Shown: positions 62,737 through 64,000 of the stretch, one piece after another
Numbering within the stretch: the stretch's first letter is position 1
Layout of the letters: every line of letters starts with the position of its first letter
Assembly: GCA_021186555.1 (NCBI GenBank)
Contig: JAJKFL010000042.1
Coordinates: 15,476,521 to 15,540,520 of the forward strand
From: Reticulitermes speratus
Lineage: Eukaryota > Arthropoda > Insecta > Blattodea > Rhinotermitidae
Length of the DNA: 64,000 bases
Reading direction: 5' to 3'
Translations under genes and position numbers: made by a program
The notes under the pieces: model-generated
Databases searched by the model: none
Told to the model about the DNA's origin: nothing
The model's input: only the letters and a program-made list of their open reading frames with translations

Positions 62737-62932
62737 GGCCAACATTCGAATCCAGATAGAGGCACAGGTATGGCCAACATTCGGATCCAGATAGAAGCGC
62801 AGGTGTGGCCAACATTCGGATCCACATAGAAGCACAGGTACGGCCAACATTCGGATCCACACAGAAGCACAGGTACGGCCAACATTCGGATCCATATGTG
62901 TGTGTGTGTGTGTGCGCGCGCGCGCGCGCAAG
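62737..62932. repeat. Minisatellite, 35-bp unit (4.5 copies), then (TG)n(CG)n
   Basis: GGCCAACATTCGGATCCA starts at 62737, 62772, 62807, 62842 and 62877. The last unit breaks off into alternating TG then CG dinucleotides (about 62895-62930), a purine-pyrimidine tract of the type that can adopt Z-DNA. An open frame on the plus strand (62128-62829) enters the array. Confidence 0.95.
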
Positions 62933-64000
62933 CGTTTATAAAAATATATCCTTATAGACTTTCAATAACTTATTTTATTATTTTCATATTTCCTGTGCCA
63001 TTATTTTCCTAGTAATGTGCGTTTTAAGGCCCCAGAGAACTGTTTGAATCCAATTATACGTATTTATGCTATATCAACATCATTGTCTTCCTCGTAACCT
63101 ATACCGCAGCTCAAATAATGTAAATTCCTCCCTAACACAATTACACGTAGGCCGTGTTTTACGCCGGTTTGTTTTACTAACGCCCCTTACCAATTTACAG
63201 CACTTCTTAATTTACGACCTCTACTTTCGGTTTATCGCCCTTTGGCTGGCTGCGTTCTATTACGCTAACCCCTTATTTATGATTGGAATATCATGTTTGA
63301 TTTACGCCTTTTTATTTACGCCCACCTTTTCAGGAACAAAACTGGGGGGGGGGGGGGGGTCAAACAAGCCTTTGGTGTATTTCATTATCTAACGTGATTT
63401 TGGGTCTTGTGGGTTATTTTCTTCTAAATGCAGTTACGTTTGTTTTGAGGATGGAGTTCTCCATACTGCGTTCAATAATTAGGCCTATGTTAGGAATATG
63501 CAATTATGGAGATCCTCTTCCGTGTAAATGTGTACTAATTTACGATCTTTCGGGATAATTTGCCGTTAACATATCTACATACAACGCCGAGTTCAGATTT
63601 ACAGTTCAAGACGACAGTAGGAATGCTTGGTGTGTGTTCTTCTACATTCAGTACTGAGGTGTCAATAATTACACTCTTTTCTGTAATTCCAAAATTCGAA
63701 ATTTACTTTTCATTGCTAAGTTTCTGTTATGCCTAAGTACAACAGCATTCAAACTTCACGCTCCACACTCAAAAATAAATCATCTCCAGAGAAAATTTCA
63801 GTATAGCTATTGAACTACGTAGACAGCGTTAATGGATCTGCAAACATACTAAGTCGAGGGAAGTAATTATTACGTGGCAGTTAAAAGTGTCAAGATCATA
63901 ATAACATAAACGTTTGTGTTTACATTATGTATGCTGTGCTTCATGTGTGTCAGATGCATGCCCATACAGTCTGGTACTCACGGATGTCGTTGACAAACTT
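62933..64000. other. No gene recognised
   Basis: Holds a 16-G run (63344-63359). The frame at 63066-63392 reads through that run and is not credible as coding. Confidence 0.5.

Overview
The window looks like non-coding DNA from a large, repeat-rich insect genome. The repeats are tRNA-headed SINEs, non-LTR retrotransposon fragments, minisatellites, and many copies of a retroelement-tail motif with conserved stem pairing. I recall the SINE heads and the dispersed repeat ending in AAGCCT/AACCC from cockroach data. My best guess is therefore Blattodea, perhaps Periplaneta americana; this rests on memory and was not tested by a search.

Only one host gene is well supported. It is a fork head transcription factor on the minus strand, most like FoxL1. 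Exon 1 (57628-58311) carries the whole DNA-binding domain and ends at a consensus donor. A second exon (52375-52656) starts after a consensus acceptor in the same phase, carries an engrailed-homology-1 type repressor motif, and ends in a stop followed by a poly(A) signal. The 5 kb intron holds a SINE with a perfect 15-base target duplication, a LINE 3' end, and a LINE fragment nested in the tail of another SINE.

Layout: 1-5 kb holds two minisatellites (46-bp and 49-bp units). 5-15 kb holds foldback repeats, SINEs and a mariner-like transposase remnant. 15-25 kb holds SINEs, a diverged direct duplication, a 137-bp near-perfect palindrome and an internally deleted LINE carrying a SINE. 25-36 kb holds LINE 3' ends, further foldback repeats and a dispersed element bounded by GGGACTGTCCCGGG-like sequence. 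37-42 kb holds two more copies of that element, one with an internal minisatellite, plus retroelement tails. 42-52 kb is mostly empty, with SINE and LINE pieces. 52-59.4 kb is the FoxL1 locus. 59.4-64 kb holds SINEs, a retroelement tail and a minisatellite.

The most unusual signal is at least eight single copies and five inverted pairs of a CTGANGA...GAAA motif. In several copies the flanking arms differ in sequence yet stay complementary. That matches hammerhead-type RNA folds known from Penelope-like retroelements. Many cores carry changed or extra bases, so self-cleavage is uncertain.
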